DNA of 64,000 nucleotides from Aromatoleum toluolicum. GTDB lineage: Bacteria > Pseudomonadota > Gammaproteobacteria > Burkholderiales > Rhodocyclaceae. Below, in pieces: positions 49,444 through 62,404 of the stretch. A program made the translations under genes and the position numbers. How positions within the stretch are numbered: the stretch's first letter is position 1; every line of letters begins with the position of its first letter. Location: the NCBI RefSeq assembly GCF_012911005.2, contig NZ_WTVS01000013.1:39705-103704 (forward strand), written 5' to 3'. The notes under the pieces were generated by a model. It did no database searches, was not told where the DNA came from, and was given only the letters and a program-made list of their open reading frames with translations.

Positions 49444-49640
49444 ACGTTCTTCGCCCCGATCCGCCTGACTGGTACAGGAAAGGCGCGGCGTCCACGGGGC
49501 GGATTCCCGGTCTTCATCAGCTACGTTTGCGGCGCTTCGACCCCGATACCGGGTGCTTCGCCGTATTGCCATTCGTCCGTGCCGGCGCCGGTGTGTCGCG
49601 CAGTTGCCGGGTGGATCGCCAGACATTCAGGAGTGGAAAC

Positions 49641-50096
49641 ATGAAGCATTACATTGCAGCAGCCCTGTCCCTGATCGCCTTCTCGCTGCCCGCGCAGGCT
49701 GACGTCAAGGTCGAGGAGGCGTGGGTGCGTGCGACCGTGCCGCATCAGAAAGTCACCGGTGCCTTCATGCGGCTCACCGCAACGGCGGATGCGAAGTTGG
49801 TTGCGGCGGGTTCGCCGGTCGCTGGTTCCGTCGAGATCCATGAAATGGCGATGGAGAAGGAGGTCATGAAGATGCGCCCCGTCGCGGGGGTGACGCTTCC
49901 CGCCGGCCAGACCGTGGAACTCAAGCCCGGGGCGCATCACGTGATGCTGATGGATCTGCGCCAGCCGCTGCAACCCGGCGATACCGTGCGGCTGACACTG
50001 ACGGTGGAAGGGCGTGACGGCAAGCGCGAGACGCTCGAGGTCAAGGCAGCGGTGCGGCCGCTCGGCACGATTGGAGGCGCCGTCCATGGGCGCTGA
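49641..50096 (+). CDS. Periplasmic copper chaperone PCu(A)C
   Basis: 151-residue exported protein: signal peptide 1-20 (LPAQA end) and a cupredoxin-like domain. The Cu(I) motif H-x10-M-x21-H-x-M is exact: H67, M78, H100, M102. Such proteins deliver copper to the CuA or CuB centre of cytochrome oxidases or take part in copper uptake. AGGAG precedes the ATG. Its end overlaps the TonB-receptor start by 11 bp. Confidence 0.94.
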   Translation: MKHYIAAALSLIAFSLPAQADVKVEEAWVRATVPHQKVTGAFMRLTATADAKLVAAGSPVAGSVEIHEMAMEKEVMKMRPVAGVTLPAGQTVELKPGAHHVMLMDLRQPLQPGDTVRLTLTVEGRDGKRETLEVKAAVRPLGTIGGAVHGR

Positions 50097-52191
50097 ACGA
50101 ATCCGCGCCCTCGTCGCGCTGTCCTGTGCTTGCGCGATTGGCGGTGCTTCGGCGGCCGAGGCCGAAACCATCCTCGAACAGGTGACCGTTACCGGCACGC
50201 GCGAAAAGGAACGGCTGGTCGAAACGCCGGCCTCGGTCGGGGCGGTGAAGGCCGAGGCGCTCGCGGCCGACAAGCCGGCGCATCCCGCCCAGGTCATGAA
50301 CCAGATTCCGGGCGCTGCGGTCGCAGTGACCAACGGCGAGGGACACACCACCGCGATCCGCCAGCCCTTCACGACGAGCCCGGTGTACCTGTTCCTTGAG
50401 GACGGCATTCCCTCGCGTTCGCCGGGCTTCTTCAATCACAACGCGCTGTACGAGATCAACGTGCCGCAGGCCGGGGGCATCGAGGTGAACCGCGGCCCGT
50501 CGTCGGCGCTGTACGGTTCGGATGCCATCGGTGGCGTCGTTAATGTGCTGACGCGGGTGCCGCCGACGAAGACGGAGGTCGGGGGCTCCGTCGAGATCGG
50601 CGAACACGGTTGGCGGCGCGCGCTCCTGAGCGGCGGGTCGGGTTACGCGAACGGCGGCTTCCGCGCCGATCTGAATCTCTCCGCGACCGACGGATGGCGC
50701 GACGACACCGCCTACGACCGCAAGAGCGGCACGCTGCGCTGGGACCACTTCATCGGCGACAGCACCTCGCTGAAGACGGTCCTCGGCTTCTCCGAGATCG
50801 ATCAGGACACGGGTGCCAACTCGCCCCTCGTGCGCGAGGACTACAAGCACGATCCGACGCGCAACTACCTGCCGATCGCGTTCCGCAAGGTCAGTGCGCT
50901 GCGTCTGTCGACCAGTTTCGAGCACGAGACCGCGGATTCGCTGCTGTCGATCACGCCCTACGTGCGCGACAACAGCATGGACCTGCTGGCGAGCTTCGCG
51001 CTGCGTTTCGACCCGAGTCTTGCCGAGACGAGGAACCAGTCCTACGGCCTGATGGCGAAGTGGCGCCAGGATTTCGCGCCCATGCGTGCGCGCCTGATCG
51101 CGGGCGTCGATCTCGACATGAGCCCCGGATCGCGGCGCGAGAACCGGATCAATGCGACGACGCGCGGAAGCGGTGCGAGCCAGGAATTCATCGACTACAC
51201 CGTGGGGCCGCGCATCTACGATTACGACGTCGAATATCGCGGCATCTCGCCCTACCTGCACGGCGAGATTTCACCCACCGACAGGCTGCGGCTGACCGCC
51301 GGCCTGCGTTACGACGACATGCGCTACACGTTCCGCAACGATTTCGCCGCGGGCGTTGTCCAGGCCGGAACCAGTTTCTACGGCCAGGCGACCGACAGCA
51401 CGGTGAGTTTCCGTCGCGCGACGCCGAAGCTTGGCGCAACGTACGCGCTCGATCGGGATACCCACCTGTTCGCCTCGTACAACCAGGGGTTCCGCGCGCC
51501 GTCGGAGTCGCAGCTCTTCCGACCGTCGAGGGCGACGAGCCGTGCATCGGCGCTAGCGCTAGCGCAATCCGCAGTCGACCTGGATGCGATCCGCGCCGAG
51601 CAGTTCGAACTCGGCATCCGTGGTGTGGTGGCCGGCGTGTCCTACGATCTGGTCGCCTATGACCTGACGAAGCGCGACGACATTGTGAGCCAGCGCGATC
51701 CGGAGACGACGCAGACGATCACGACCAATGCCGGCAAGACTCGTCACCGTGGTATCGAACTGGGGCTCGGTGCGCCGATTCATCGTGCCGTCAGGCTCGA
51801 CGTGTCGATGTCCTATGCGTGGCACGAATTCGAGGACTGGGAGACTGCGCAGGGCGATTTCGGCGGGGACGAACAGGCCAGCGCGCCGCGCTTTATGTCC
51901 AATACCCGCCTGACCTGGACGCCGACGGCTGCGGTCCGGGCGCAGCTCGAATGGTCGAGGATCGGCTCCTATTGGCTCGACGACGCGAACACGGTGAAAT
52001 ACGGTGGCCACAACCTCTTCAACCTGCGCGGGAATTACACGCTCAACCCGACCTGGTCGCTATTCGGCAGCGTCCAGAACCTGACCGACAAGCGCTATGC
52101 CGAGAGCGCACAGCTGTCGACGCGGAGCACCCCGGTCTATTCGCCGGGATTGCCGCGTACGGTGATTGCGGGTGTGGAGGCGAAATGGTGA
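50086..52191 (+). CDS. TonB-dependent outer-membrane receptor (copper-cluster type)
   Basis: 701-residue receptor: signal peptide (about 1-26), TonB-box-like ETILEQVTVTGTRE, plug domain (about 45-160; ALYGSDAIGGVVNVLTR), and a beta-barrel ending in ...TVIAGVEAKW with terminal aromatic Trp. GGAGG precedes the ATG. Its position between PCu(A)C and the Asp-box protein argues for copper or a copper complex as substrate, but OprC-like homology cannot be confirmed by eye. The N-terminal plug is short, like vitamin/haem receptors. Possible alternative substrates cannot be excluded. Confidence 0.9.
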   Translation: MGAERIRALVALSCACAIGGASAAEAETILEQVTVTGTREKERLVETPASVGAVKAEALAADKPAHPAQVMNQIPGAAVAVTNGEGHTTAIRQPFTTSPVYLFLEDGIPSRSPGFFNHNALYEINVPQAGGIEVNRGPSSALYGSDAIGGVVNVLTRVPPTKTEVGGSVEIGEHGWRRALLSGGSGYANGGFRADLNLSATDGWRDDTAYDRKSGTLRWDHFIGDSTSLKTVLGFSEIDQDTGANSPLVREDYKHDPTRNYLPIAFRKVSALRLSTSFEHETADSLLSITPYVRDNSMDLLASFALRFDPSLAETRNQSYGLMAKWRQDFAPMRARLIAGVDLDMSPGSRRENRINATTRGSGASQEFIDYTVGPRIYDYDVEYRGISPYLHGEISPTDRLRLTAGLRYDDMRYTFRNDFAAGVVQAGTSFYGQATDSTVSFRRATPKLGATYALDRDTHLFASYNQGFRAPSESQLFRPSRATSRASALALAQSAVDLDAIRAEQFELGIRGVVAGVSYDLVAYDLTKRDDIVSQRDPETTQTITTNAGKTRHRGIELGLGAPIHRAVRLDVSMSYAWHEFEDWETAQGDFGGDEQASAPRFMSNTRLTWTPTAAVRAQLEWSRIGSYWLDDANTVKYGGHNLFNLRGNYTLNPTWSLFGSVQNLTDKRYAESAQLSTRSTPVYSPGLPRTVIAGVEAKW

Positions 52192-53402
52192 GCGTCGCCA
52201 CGCCACGGAGCGCAACCCGACGGGCGATGATGGCGGTGCTGGGGGCGTTCGTGATCGCGAACGCCGGCGCGGCCGACGCGCAGCCGGTTCAGCACATGCA
52301 CGGAACGGCCGGCGCCAAGCCAGCGCGACCGGAGTTGGGAACGAGCGCGGCCTTCGCACCCGATGATGCGTTGTACGCGGTGACGAAGGACGGCCAGCAT
52401 GTGCTTCTGCATCGCAGTGCGGACGAGGGGCGCAACTGGGAGGCGCCCGTCGTCGTGAATGCTGAGCCGGAGCAGATCTCGGCCGACGGCGAAAATCGTC
52501 CCAAGCTTGCCTTCGATGCCGACGGTGCAGCGTTGGTGTCATGGACCCGGCCCCTGGCGAAACGCTTCACCGGCGAGATCCGATTCGCCCGTGCGGATGA
52601 CCGGCGCCACTTTACCGCCCCCATCACGGTGCATCGCGACCGTCAGGAGATCACGCATCGCTTTGAGTCGCTCGCCGTGACCGGAGCCGGCAAGGTCGTG
52701 CTGGCGTGGATCGACAAGCGCGACCTCGAGCTCGCGCAGGCTGCGAATCGCGATTACCGCGGCGCGGCGATCTACGCGGCCATCTCGGACGACGGCGGGC
52801 GCAGTTTTCGGGCCGAGCGAAAGATTGCCGACCATTCGTGCGAATGCTGCCGCATCGCGATCACCGGCGACACCGACGGGCTCCCGCTGTTGATGTGGCG
52901 CCACGTCTTCGAACCCAACGAGCGCGACCATGCCGTGGTCAAGCTGGGCGCGGACGGGGCGCCCGGACAGGTCGTGCGCGCCACCTTCGACCGCTGGCGC
53001 ATCGACGCCTGCCCGCACCACGGCCCCTCGCTCGCCGTCGCGCCGGATGGTACGCGTCACGCCGTGTGGTTCAATGAGAAGGGTGGCGAAGGGCGTGTCT
53101 TCTACGGGCGCCAAAAAGACGGGCGGGTGGACAGACAGCGCGCCTTGGGCGGCGAGCGCGCGGCGCATGCGGACATTGCGACCGCCGGGCGGCGCGTTGC
53201 CATTGTCTGGAAGGAGTTCGACGGCGAGCGCACGCTTCTGCGGGCAGAGGTGTCGGCGGACGGCGGTGCGACCTTCAATGCGCGGGCACTGGCGGGAACC
53301 GGCGGCGCGTCGGACCAGCCGCGGGTGATCCGTCGCGGCGATGCGCTGTTCGCGTTCTGGCGGACGGAGAACGAAGGCATGCAGGGGTACTGGCTGGAAT
53401 GA
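52185..53402 (+). CDS. Asp-box (BNR/sialidase-like) exported protein with CxCC motif
   Basis: 405 residues, with a signal peptide (about 12-33). Three Asp-boxes S-x-D-x-G-x-x-[WF] are visible: SADEGRNW (78-85), SDDGGRSF (201-208) and SADGGATF near the C-terminus, indicating a six-bladed beta-propeller. A C219-x-C221-C222 triplet (HSCECCRIA) and a later CPHH suggest a metal or redox site; sialidase catalytic residues are not evident, so 'sialidase' would be misleading. It overlaps the receptor stop by 7 bp; GGAGG precedes it. Function unknown, probably copper-related by context. Confidence 0.8.
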   Translation: MVSVATPRSATRRAMMAVLGAFVIANAGAADAQPVQHMHGTAGAKPARPELGTSAAFAPDDALYAVTKDGQHVLLHRSADEGRNWEAPVVVNAEPEQISADGENRPKLAFDADGAALVSWTRPLAKRFTGEIRFARADDRRHFTAPITVHRDRQEITHRFESLAVTGAGKVVLAWIDKRDLELAQAANRDYRGAAIYAAISDDGGRSFRAERKIADHSCECCRIAITGDTDGLPLLMWRHVFEPNERDHAVVKLGADGAPGQVVRATFDRWRIDACPHHGPSLAVAPDGTRHAVWFNEKGGEGRVFYGRQKDGRVDRQRALGGERAAHADIATAGRRVAIVWKEFDGERTLLRAEVSADGGATFNARALAGTGGASDQPRVIRRGDALFAFWRTENEGMQGYWLE

Positions 53403-53872
53403 AGATCCGACACGTTGTTGCGACCTTGTGCTGGTGCATCGCTGCCGCGAGCGGTGCGACCGAATTCCAGACCTTGGATCGCGTTGCCGCCGCCCGGGTC
53501 GTGAATCCGTCGAGCCACACGATGCCGACGATCGTTGCCCTGTGGTCCTCGGAATGTGTCCACTGCAAGAAGAACCTGAAGCTCTTTGTCGAGATGGCCA
53601 AGGCCGACCGCGGGTTCAGGCTGGTCACGGTGGCCGTGGAGCCGCAGGTTGCGGAGTTGGGGGAACCGCTGGATCTGCTGGCCGTGCCCGGGCAGCGCTT
53701 CGCATACGGGGCGGAGTCGCCCGAAGCACTCGGGTACGCGCTTGATCCGAAGTGGCGCGGCGAGTTGCCGAGAACGATCTTTTTCGACGGAAAGGGCGGC
53801 AAGACGGCCGTGTCGGGCGTCGTCACCGAGGCGACGGTGCGCGCGTCCCTCGGTCTGCAGGCAAACCCGTGA
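53399..53872 (+). CDS. Thioredoxin-like exported protein
   Basis: 157 residues: signal peptide (about 1-20) and a thioredoxin fold with C53-V-H-C56 (WSSECVHCKKN) and a putative cis-Pro in LPRTIFFDGKGG. It probably acts as a periplasmic thiol-disulfide oxidoreductase, possibly reducing Cu sites or the CxCC protein next to it. Overlaps the upstream stop by 4 bp. Last gene of the copper-related operon. Confidence 0.87.
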   Translation: MKIRHVVATLCWCIAAASGATEFQTLDRVAAARVVNPSSHTMPTIVALWSSECVHCKKNLKLFVEMAKADRGFRLVTVAVEPQVAELGEPLDLLAVPGQRFAYGAESPEALGYALDPKWRGELPRTIFFDGKGGKTAVSGVVTEATVRASLGLQANP

Positions 53873-53892
53873 GCCGCCGGCGCACCAGTAAA

Positions 53893-53914
53893 AAGGGCGG
53901 CCGAAGCCGCCCTT
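53893..53914. terminator. Intrinsic terminator between the copper operon and ETF-QO
   Basis: AAGGGCGGC-CGAA-GCCGCCCTT is a perfect 9-bp stem with a 4-nt loop. On the minus strand it is followed by a T-run (CTTTTTAC), so it terminates the ETF-QO transcript 43 bp past its stop; on the plus strand the tail is T-poor but it may serve the copper operon as well. Confidence 0.8.
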
Positions 53915-53956
53915 GCTGTCGCAGGCCCTGCTGCTTCGTCAGCAGCCGGCCGGAGT

Positions 53957-55600
53957 TTACATCCCCTGGTAGATCGGCCCTTCGCCGCCCTGCGGCACGA
54001 CCCAGTTGATGTTCTGCGTCGGGTCCTTGATGTCGCAGGTCTTGCAGTGCACGCAGTTCTGCGCGTTGATCTGCAGGCGGGGGTTCTGCCCCGACTCGTC
54101 GCGCACGATCTCGTACACGCCGGCCGGGCAGTAGCGCTGCTCGGGGGCGTCGTACTTCGCGAGGTTCACCGCGATCGGCACCGACGTATCCTTGAGCTGC
54201 AGGTGGCAGGGCTGGTCTTCCTCGTGGTTGGTGTTCGACAGGAACACCGAGGAGAGGCGATCGAAGGTCAGCACGCCGTCGGGCTTGGGGTAGTCGATCT
54301 TCGGGCATTCCGAGGCGAGCTTGAGCTTGTCGTGGTCGGAGCTATTGTGCAGCGTCCACGGCGCCTTGCCTTTGAGCACCTTCTGGTCGATGCCGAAGAG
54401 CAGCGAGCCCATCCACAGGCCGCGCTTCATGTAGGGCTTGAAGTTGCGCGTCTTGTGCAGTTCCTCATACAGCCAGCTCGAACGGAAGGCTTCCGGGAAG
54501 GCGGCGAGTTCGTCGCGCTGACGTTCAGCGGCCACCGCCTCGAACGCGGCTTCCGCGGCGAGCATGCCGCTCTTGATCGCGGCGTGGCTGCCCTTGATGC
54601 GCGCGGCGTTGAGGAAGCCCGCGTCGTCGCCGATCAGCGCACCGCCCGGGAACACCAGCTTGGGCTGGCTCTGCAACCCGCCCGCGGCGATCGCGCGCGC
54701 GCCGTAGGCGAGGCGCTTGCCGCCTTCGAGATACTTGCGGATCTCCGGATGCGTCTTGTAGCGCTGGAATTCCTCGAACGGGGACAGGTGCGGATTGGTG
54801 TAGTTGAGGCCCACCACGTAGCCGATCGCCACGAGGTTGTCCTCGAGGTGGTAGACGAAGCCGCCGCCGTAGGTGTCCGAGGGCAGGGGCCAGCCGGTGG
54901 TGTGCACGACCACGCCCGGCTCATGACGCTCGGCGGGCACTTCCCACAGTTCCTTCAGGCCGATGCCGTAGGTCTGCGGATCGACTCCGTTCCTGAGGTT
55001 GAACTGCGCTTCGAGCTGCTTGCCCAGATGCCCGCGGCAGCCTTCGGCAAACAACGTGTATTTCGCATGCAGCTCCATGCCCGGCTGGTAGGCGGGGCCC
55101 TGTTCGCCTTCGCGCGTGACGCCCATGTCGCCGGTGGCGACCCCCTTCACGGCGCCGTTCTCGTCGAACAGGATCTCGGCGCCGGCGAAGCCCGGATAGA
55201 CCTCGACGCCCAGTGCTTCGGCCTGTTCGCCGAGCCACTTGGCGACGTTGCCCAGGCGCACGATGTAGTTGCCGTGGTTCAGGAAACAGTCCGGCAGCAG
55301 GCCGGTGGGCACCTTGCGGCCGCCCGTTTCGTTGAGGAAGATCACGCGATCTTCGGTGACGGCGGTGGTGAGCGGCGCGCCCTGTTCCTTCCAGTCGGGG
55401 ATCAGCTCGTTCAGCGCGCGCGGATCCATCACCGCGCCGGAGAGGATGTGGGCGCCGATCTCGGCGGCCTTCTCGATCAGGCAGACGGAGATGTCGTTGC
55501 CTTTCGCGGCCGCCAGTTGCTTCAACCTGATCGCCGCGGCCAGCCCCGCAGGCCCGCCGCCGACGATCAGGACGTCGAATTCCATCGATTCGCGTTCCAT
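53957..55600 (-). CDS. Electron-transfer-flavoprotein:ubiquinone oxidoreductase (ETF-QO)
   Basis: 547-residue peripheral membrane flavoprotein passing electrons from acyl-CoA dehydrogenases, via ETF, to ubiquinone. FAD motif VLIVGGGPAGLAAAIRL (about 9-25), the quinone-binding membrane region (about 230-330), and the C-terminal [4Fe-4S] ligands in NCVHCKTCDIKDP are all intact. ATG 55600 has GGAG 7 bp upstream; a start at 55585 is possible. It faces the thioesterase gene across 168 bp that contain a perfect 20-bp palindrome. Confidence 0.96.
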   Translation of the reverse strand: MERESMEFDVLIVGGGPAGLAAAIRLKQLAAAKGNDISVCLIEKAAEIGAHILSGAVMDPRALNELIPDWKEQGAPLTTAVTEDRVIFLNETGGRKVPTGLLPDCFLNHGNYIVRLGNVAKWLGEQAEALGVEVYPGFAGAEILFDENGAVKGVATGDMGVTREGEQGPAYQPGMELHAKYTLFAEGCRGHLGKQLEAQFNLRNGVDPQTYGIGLKELWEVPAERHEPGVVVHTTGWPLPSDTYGGGFVYHLEDNLVAIGYVVGLNYTNPHLSPFEEFQRYKTHPEIRKYLEGGKRLAYGARAIAAGGLQSQPKLVFPGGALIGDDAGFLNAARIKGSHAAIKSGMLAAEAAFEAVAAERQRDELAAFPEAFRSSWLYEELHKTRNFKPYMKRGLWMGSLLFGIDQKVLKGKAPWTLHNSSDHDKLKLASECPKIDYPKPDGVLTFDRLSSVFLSNTNHEEDQPCHLQLKDTSVPIAVNLAKYDAPEQRYCPAGVYEIVRDESGQNPRLQINAQNCVHCKTCDIKDPTQNINWVVPQGGEGPIYQGM

Positions 55601-55710
55601 TCAGTTCTCCATTTGAATACGCGCATATTGGTTTTGTGCATCGCGGGGATGCAGTTTAATACATGCATGCCCTTGGAGGCGCACGTCACCTGTCGCACCG
55701 GTGCATATCG

Positions 55711-55730
55711 AACATACGGTACCGTATGTT
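55711..55730. promoter_or_regulatory. Perfect 20-bp palindrome between ETF-QO and the thioesterase gene
   Basis: AACATACGGTACCGTATGTT is its own reverse complement over all 20 bp. It lies 110 bp from the ETF-QO start and 38 bp from the thioesterase start, and matches the element before fadH at 16 of 20 positions. The symmetry suggests a TetR-type regulator dimer controlling both divergent genes. Confidence 0.7.
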
Positions 55731-55768
55731 AGAGTGTCTTGTCGAGCCAAACCTGAGGAATCGATTGA

Positions 55769-56173
55769 ATGAAACAGGAACGCAAGCTGGTTCATACCAC
55801 CCGCATCCCGGTGCGCTGGGGCGACATGGACTACTACGGGCACGTCAATAACACCGTGTATTTCCGCTATTGCGAGCAGGCCCGCGTGGAATGGATCGAG
55901 CAGCTCGGTTTCGGGGTCGATCCGAACTGCGGCACGGGGCCGGTCGTGATCAACGCCAGTTGCACCTTCCTGCTGCCGGTGAATTATCCGGCGACCGTGA
56001 TCGTCAATATGTATGCAGGACAACCCGGCCGGAGCAGCGCGATGACCTGGTACGAACTCTTCGTCGAGGGCGACGAGCGGCTGTATGCGGAAGGTGCGTC
56101 CAAGGTCGTATGGATGGACATGGGCACGAACAAGTCGGTGCCGCTGCCGGACGGATTGCGCGCTTCTCTCTGA
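55769..56173 (+). CDS. Acyl-CoA thioesterase, 4-hydroxybenzoyl-CoA thioesterase family
   Basis: 134-residue hot-dog-fold protein, YbgC/FadM-like. The active-site segment RWGDMDYYGHVNNTVYFRYCEQARVEW (D19/D21, G24, H25, N27-N28 nearby) is typical. Hydrolyses acyl-CoA thioesters, possibly releasing fatty acids or CoA when beta-oxidation intermediates accumulate. GAGG lies upstream of ATG 55769. It is divergent from ETF-QO over the 20-bp palindrome, so both are probably regulated together with fadH. Confidence 0.9.
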   Translation: MKQERKLVHTTRIPVRWGDMDYYGHVNNTVYFRYCEQARVEWIEQLGFGVDPNCGTGPVVINASCTFLLPVNYPATVIVNMYAGQPGRSSAMTWYELFVEGDERLYAEGASKVVWMDMGTNKSVPLPDGLRASL

Positions 56174-56364
56174 CGCATCATCGTCCGGCAGATCGGGTAC
56201 AGTCGGGAGCGAAAACAACACATTCTTGCGCAATCGCGCATGTCCTCATCCTGCCCGGAGCGGATCGGGAACGTCGAAGCGCGGGCGAGTCCCGATGCGC
56301 CGGGACGTTTCCGCAATTGCGCCGGGCCGGCCAGCTGAACGCCGCGAATGCATAGGGAGATCCG

Positions 56365-56905
56365 ATGATGCTGATGAACTGCGAGAAGTCCGTGCTGCTG
56401 ATCGTGGATGTGCAGGAGCGCCTCGCGCCGGCGATCGACGAGGGCGAAGCTGTCGTGCGCCACTGCGTCTGGCTTGCCGGTGTCGCCGCGCGCATGGGCG
56501 TGCCGGTGGTCGTCACGGAGCACTTTCCGGACAAGATCGGGGGGACCGTCGCCGAGGTGAAGGCCGCCGCCGTCGCGGCCGGTGCGCAGTTCGTCACCAA
56601 GGAGCATTTCTCGGCCGAGGCGGACGGATGCCTCAGGGGCACGGCCATCGACGACCGGCGGCAGGTCGTCGTGTGCGGCACGGAAGCCCACGTGTGCGTC
56701 CAGCAGACCGCGCTGGGGTTGCGCTGGTCGGGTCGCGACGTCTTCGTGGTGGCGGACGCCGCCGGCTCGCGGCGATCGAGCGATCGCGAACTGGCCTTCG
56801 CGCGCATGCGCGGTCACGGCATCGAGATCGTGTCGCGGGAAATGGTTGCCTTCGAGTGGCTGCGGCGGGGTGGCACCGAACTCTTCCGCGGCGTGAACCG
56901 CGACT

Positions 56906-56916
<11 letters not shown>
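56365..56916 (+). CDS. Isochorismatase-family hydrolase
   Basis: 183-residue cysteine hydrolase with the triad D15 (LLIVDVQERL), K79 (FVTKEHFSA) and C111 (VCGTEAHVCVQQT) of the YcaC/nicotinamidase-like branch. The substrate is not determinable; no siderophore genes are near. GGGAG precedes the ATG. A GTCCCG-N6-CGGGAC dyad (56289-56306) lies upstream in the 191-bp gap. Its 3' end overlaps the 3' end of the convergent pyruvyl-transferase gene by 11 bp. Confidence 0.9.
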
Positions 56917-59789
<2,873 letters not shown>

Positions 59790-59799
59790 GGGAGTTGCG

Positions 59800-60639
59800 A
59801 TGAAACTCTGCGGATTCGAGGTCGGCCTCGACAAGCCGTTCTTCCTGATTGCCGGCCCGTGCGTGATCGAGTCGCGCGACATGGCCTTCGAAACGGCCGG
59901 TGCGCTCAAGGAGATCTGCGCCGAGCTGGCGATCCCCTTCATCTACAAGTCGTCGTACGACAAGGCCAACCGCAGTTCGGGCAAGTCCTACCGCGGCACG
60001 GGGATGGAAAGGGGGCTCGAGATCCTTGCCGACGTGCGCAAGCAGCTCGGCGTGCCGGTGCTCACCGACGTGCATGCGATCGAGGAAATCCCGGCCGTGG
60101 CGGCCGTTGTCGACGTGCTGCAGACGCCGGCCTTCCTGTGCCGCCAGACTGACTTCATCCACGCGGTCGCAGCCAGCGGCAAGCCGGTGAACATCAAGAA
60201 GGGCCAGTTCCTGGCCCCGGGCGACATGAAGAACGTCGTGGACAAGGCGCGCGAGGCCAACGGCGGCGCGGACACCATCATGGTGTGCGAGCGCGGTGCA
60301 TCGTTCGGTTACAACAACCTCGTGTCGGACATGCGCAGTCTTGCGATCATGCGCGAGACGGGCTGCCCCGTCGTGTTCGATGCGACCCATTCGGTGCAGC
60401 TGCCGGGCGGGCAGGGCACGGCCTCGGGCGGGCAGCGCGAGTTCGTGCCGGTGCTGGCGCGCGCGGCCCTTGCCGTGGGCGTGGCGGGATTGTTCATGGA
60501 AACTCATCCCGATCCGGCGAAGGCCCTGTCGGACGGCCCGAACGCGTGGCCGCTGCCGAAGATGAAGGCGCTGCTGGCGACGCTGAAGGACATCGACAGT
60601 CTGGTGAAGCGCCACGGCTTCATGGAGCTGGCCGGCTGA
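59800..60639 (+). CDS. kdsA: 3-deoxy-D-manno-octulosonate 8-phosphate synthase
   Basis: 279-residue enzyme condensing PEP with arabinose 5-phosphate to KDO-8-phosphate for lipopolysaccharide inner core. [11 protein letters not shown], the [11 protein letters not shown] loop and [13 protein letters not shown] C-terminal motifs are typical. Cys21 in GPCVIES occupies the position where metal-dependent KDO8P synthases have their metal-binding cysteine and the E. coli-type enzyme has Asn (GGMNVLES), so this is probably the metal-dependent class. GGGAG precedes the ATG. Confidence 0.97.
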   Translation: MKLCGFEVGLDKPFFLIAGPCVIESRDMAFETAGALKEICAELAIPFIYKSSYDKANRSSGKSYRGTGMERGLEILADVRKQLGVPVLTDVHAIEEIPAVAAVVDVLQTPAFLCRQTDFIHAVAASGKPVNIKKGQFLAPGDMKNVVDKAREANGGADTIMVCERGASFGYNNLVSDMRSLAIMRETGCPVVFDATHSVQLPGGQGTASGGQREFVPVLARAALAVGVAGLFMETHPDPAKALSDGPNAWPLPKMKALLATLKDIDSLVKRHGFMELAG

Positions 60640-60671
60640 AGCAGCCGCCGTTTCGATCAAACCATTTTTGA

Positions 60672-61985
<1,314 letters not shown>

Positions 61986-62039
61986 GCGTTCCGCGTTCGG
62001 CGGCGGCCCGCGAGGGCCGTCCGCAATGATTCGATGCAC

Positions 62040-62070
62040 AAGGCCGGCGATGAATTCGCCGGCCTTCTTT
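62040..62070 (+). terminator. Intrinsic terminator after eno
   Basis: AAGGCCGGCGA-TGAAT-TCGCCGGCCTT is an 11-bp perfect stem with a 5-nt loop followed by CTTTTG. It lies 54 bp past eno and 26 bp before ftsB, so ftsB may depend on read-through or have its own promoter. Confidence 0.8.
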
Positions 62071-62095
62071 TGATTACGAGCAGATATTCATTCTT

Positions 62096-62374
62096 ATGCG
62101 CTGGCCTCTGGTCATCCTCGTCCTGCTGGTGGCACTCCTGCAGTACCCGCTCTGGCTGGGCAAGGGCGGCTGGCTGCGCGTGTGGGACGTGGACCGTCAG
62201 CTGCAGGAGCAGCGCGAGAAGAACCGCGCGCTGGAACAGCGCAACGCGGGTCTGGAGGCCGAAGTGCGCGATCTCAAGTCCGGCAACGAGGCGATCGAGG
62301 AACGCGCGCGCTTCGAACTCGGGCTGACCAAGCCCGGCGAAGTCTTCGTTCACACCCCCCGGCAGAAGCCCTGA
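62096..62374 (+). CDS. ftsB: Cell division protein FtsB
   Basis: 92-residue bitopic divisome protein: short cytoplasmic N-terminus, one membrane helix (about 4-20), a coiled coil (about 30-68; [16 protein letters not shown]) and a C-terminal segment [17 protein letters not shown] that binds FtsL/FtsQ. Located after eno as in many proteobacteria. Start ATG 62096 has only a weak Shine-Dalgarno. Confidence 0.93.
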   Translation: MRWPLVILVLLVALLQYPLWLGKGGWLRVWDVDRQLQEQREKNRALEQRNAGLEAEVRDLKSGNEAIEERARFELGLTKPGEVFVHTPRQKP

Positions 62375-62404
62375 CGGCGGCGCCCTCCGGGGAGTGCGGC
62401 CTGA

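Noticed and set aside
45760..49626. Open frame of 1288 codons on the minus strand
   Set aside because: It is antisense to purL, rich in Arg/His/Gln/Asp as expected from the reverse of high-GC3 coding DNA, and shows no domain.
49444..49640. Gap between DUF2946 and PCu(A)C genes, checked for a missing gene
   Set aside because: No frame with coding character or signal peptide; I see only a Shine-Dalgarno for the PCu(A)C gene.
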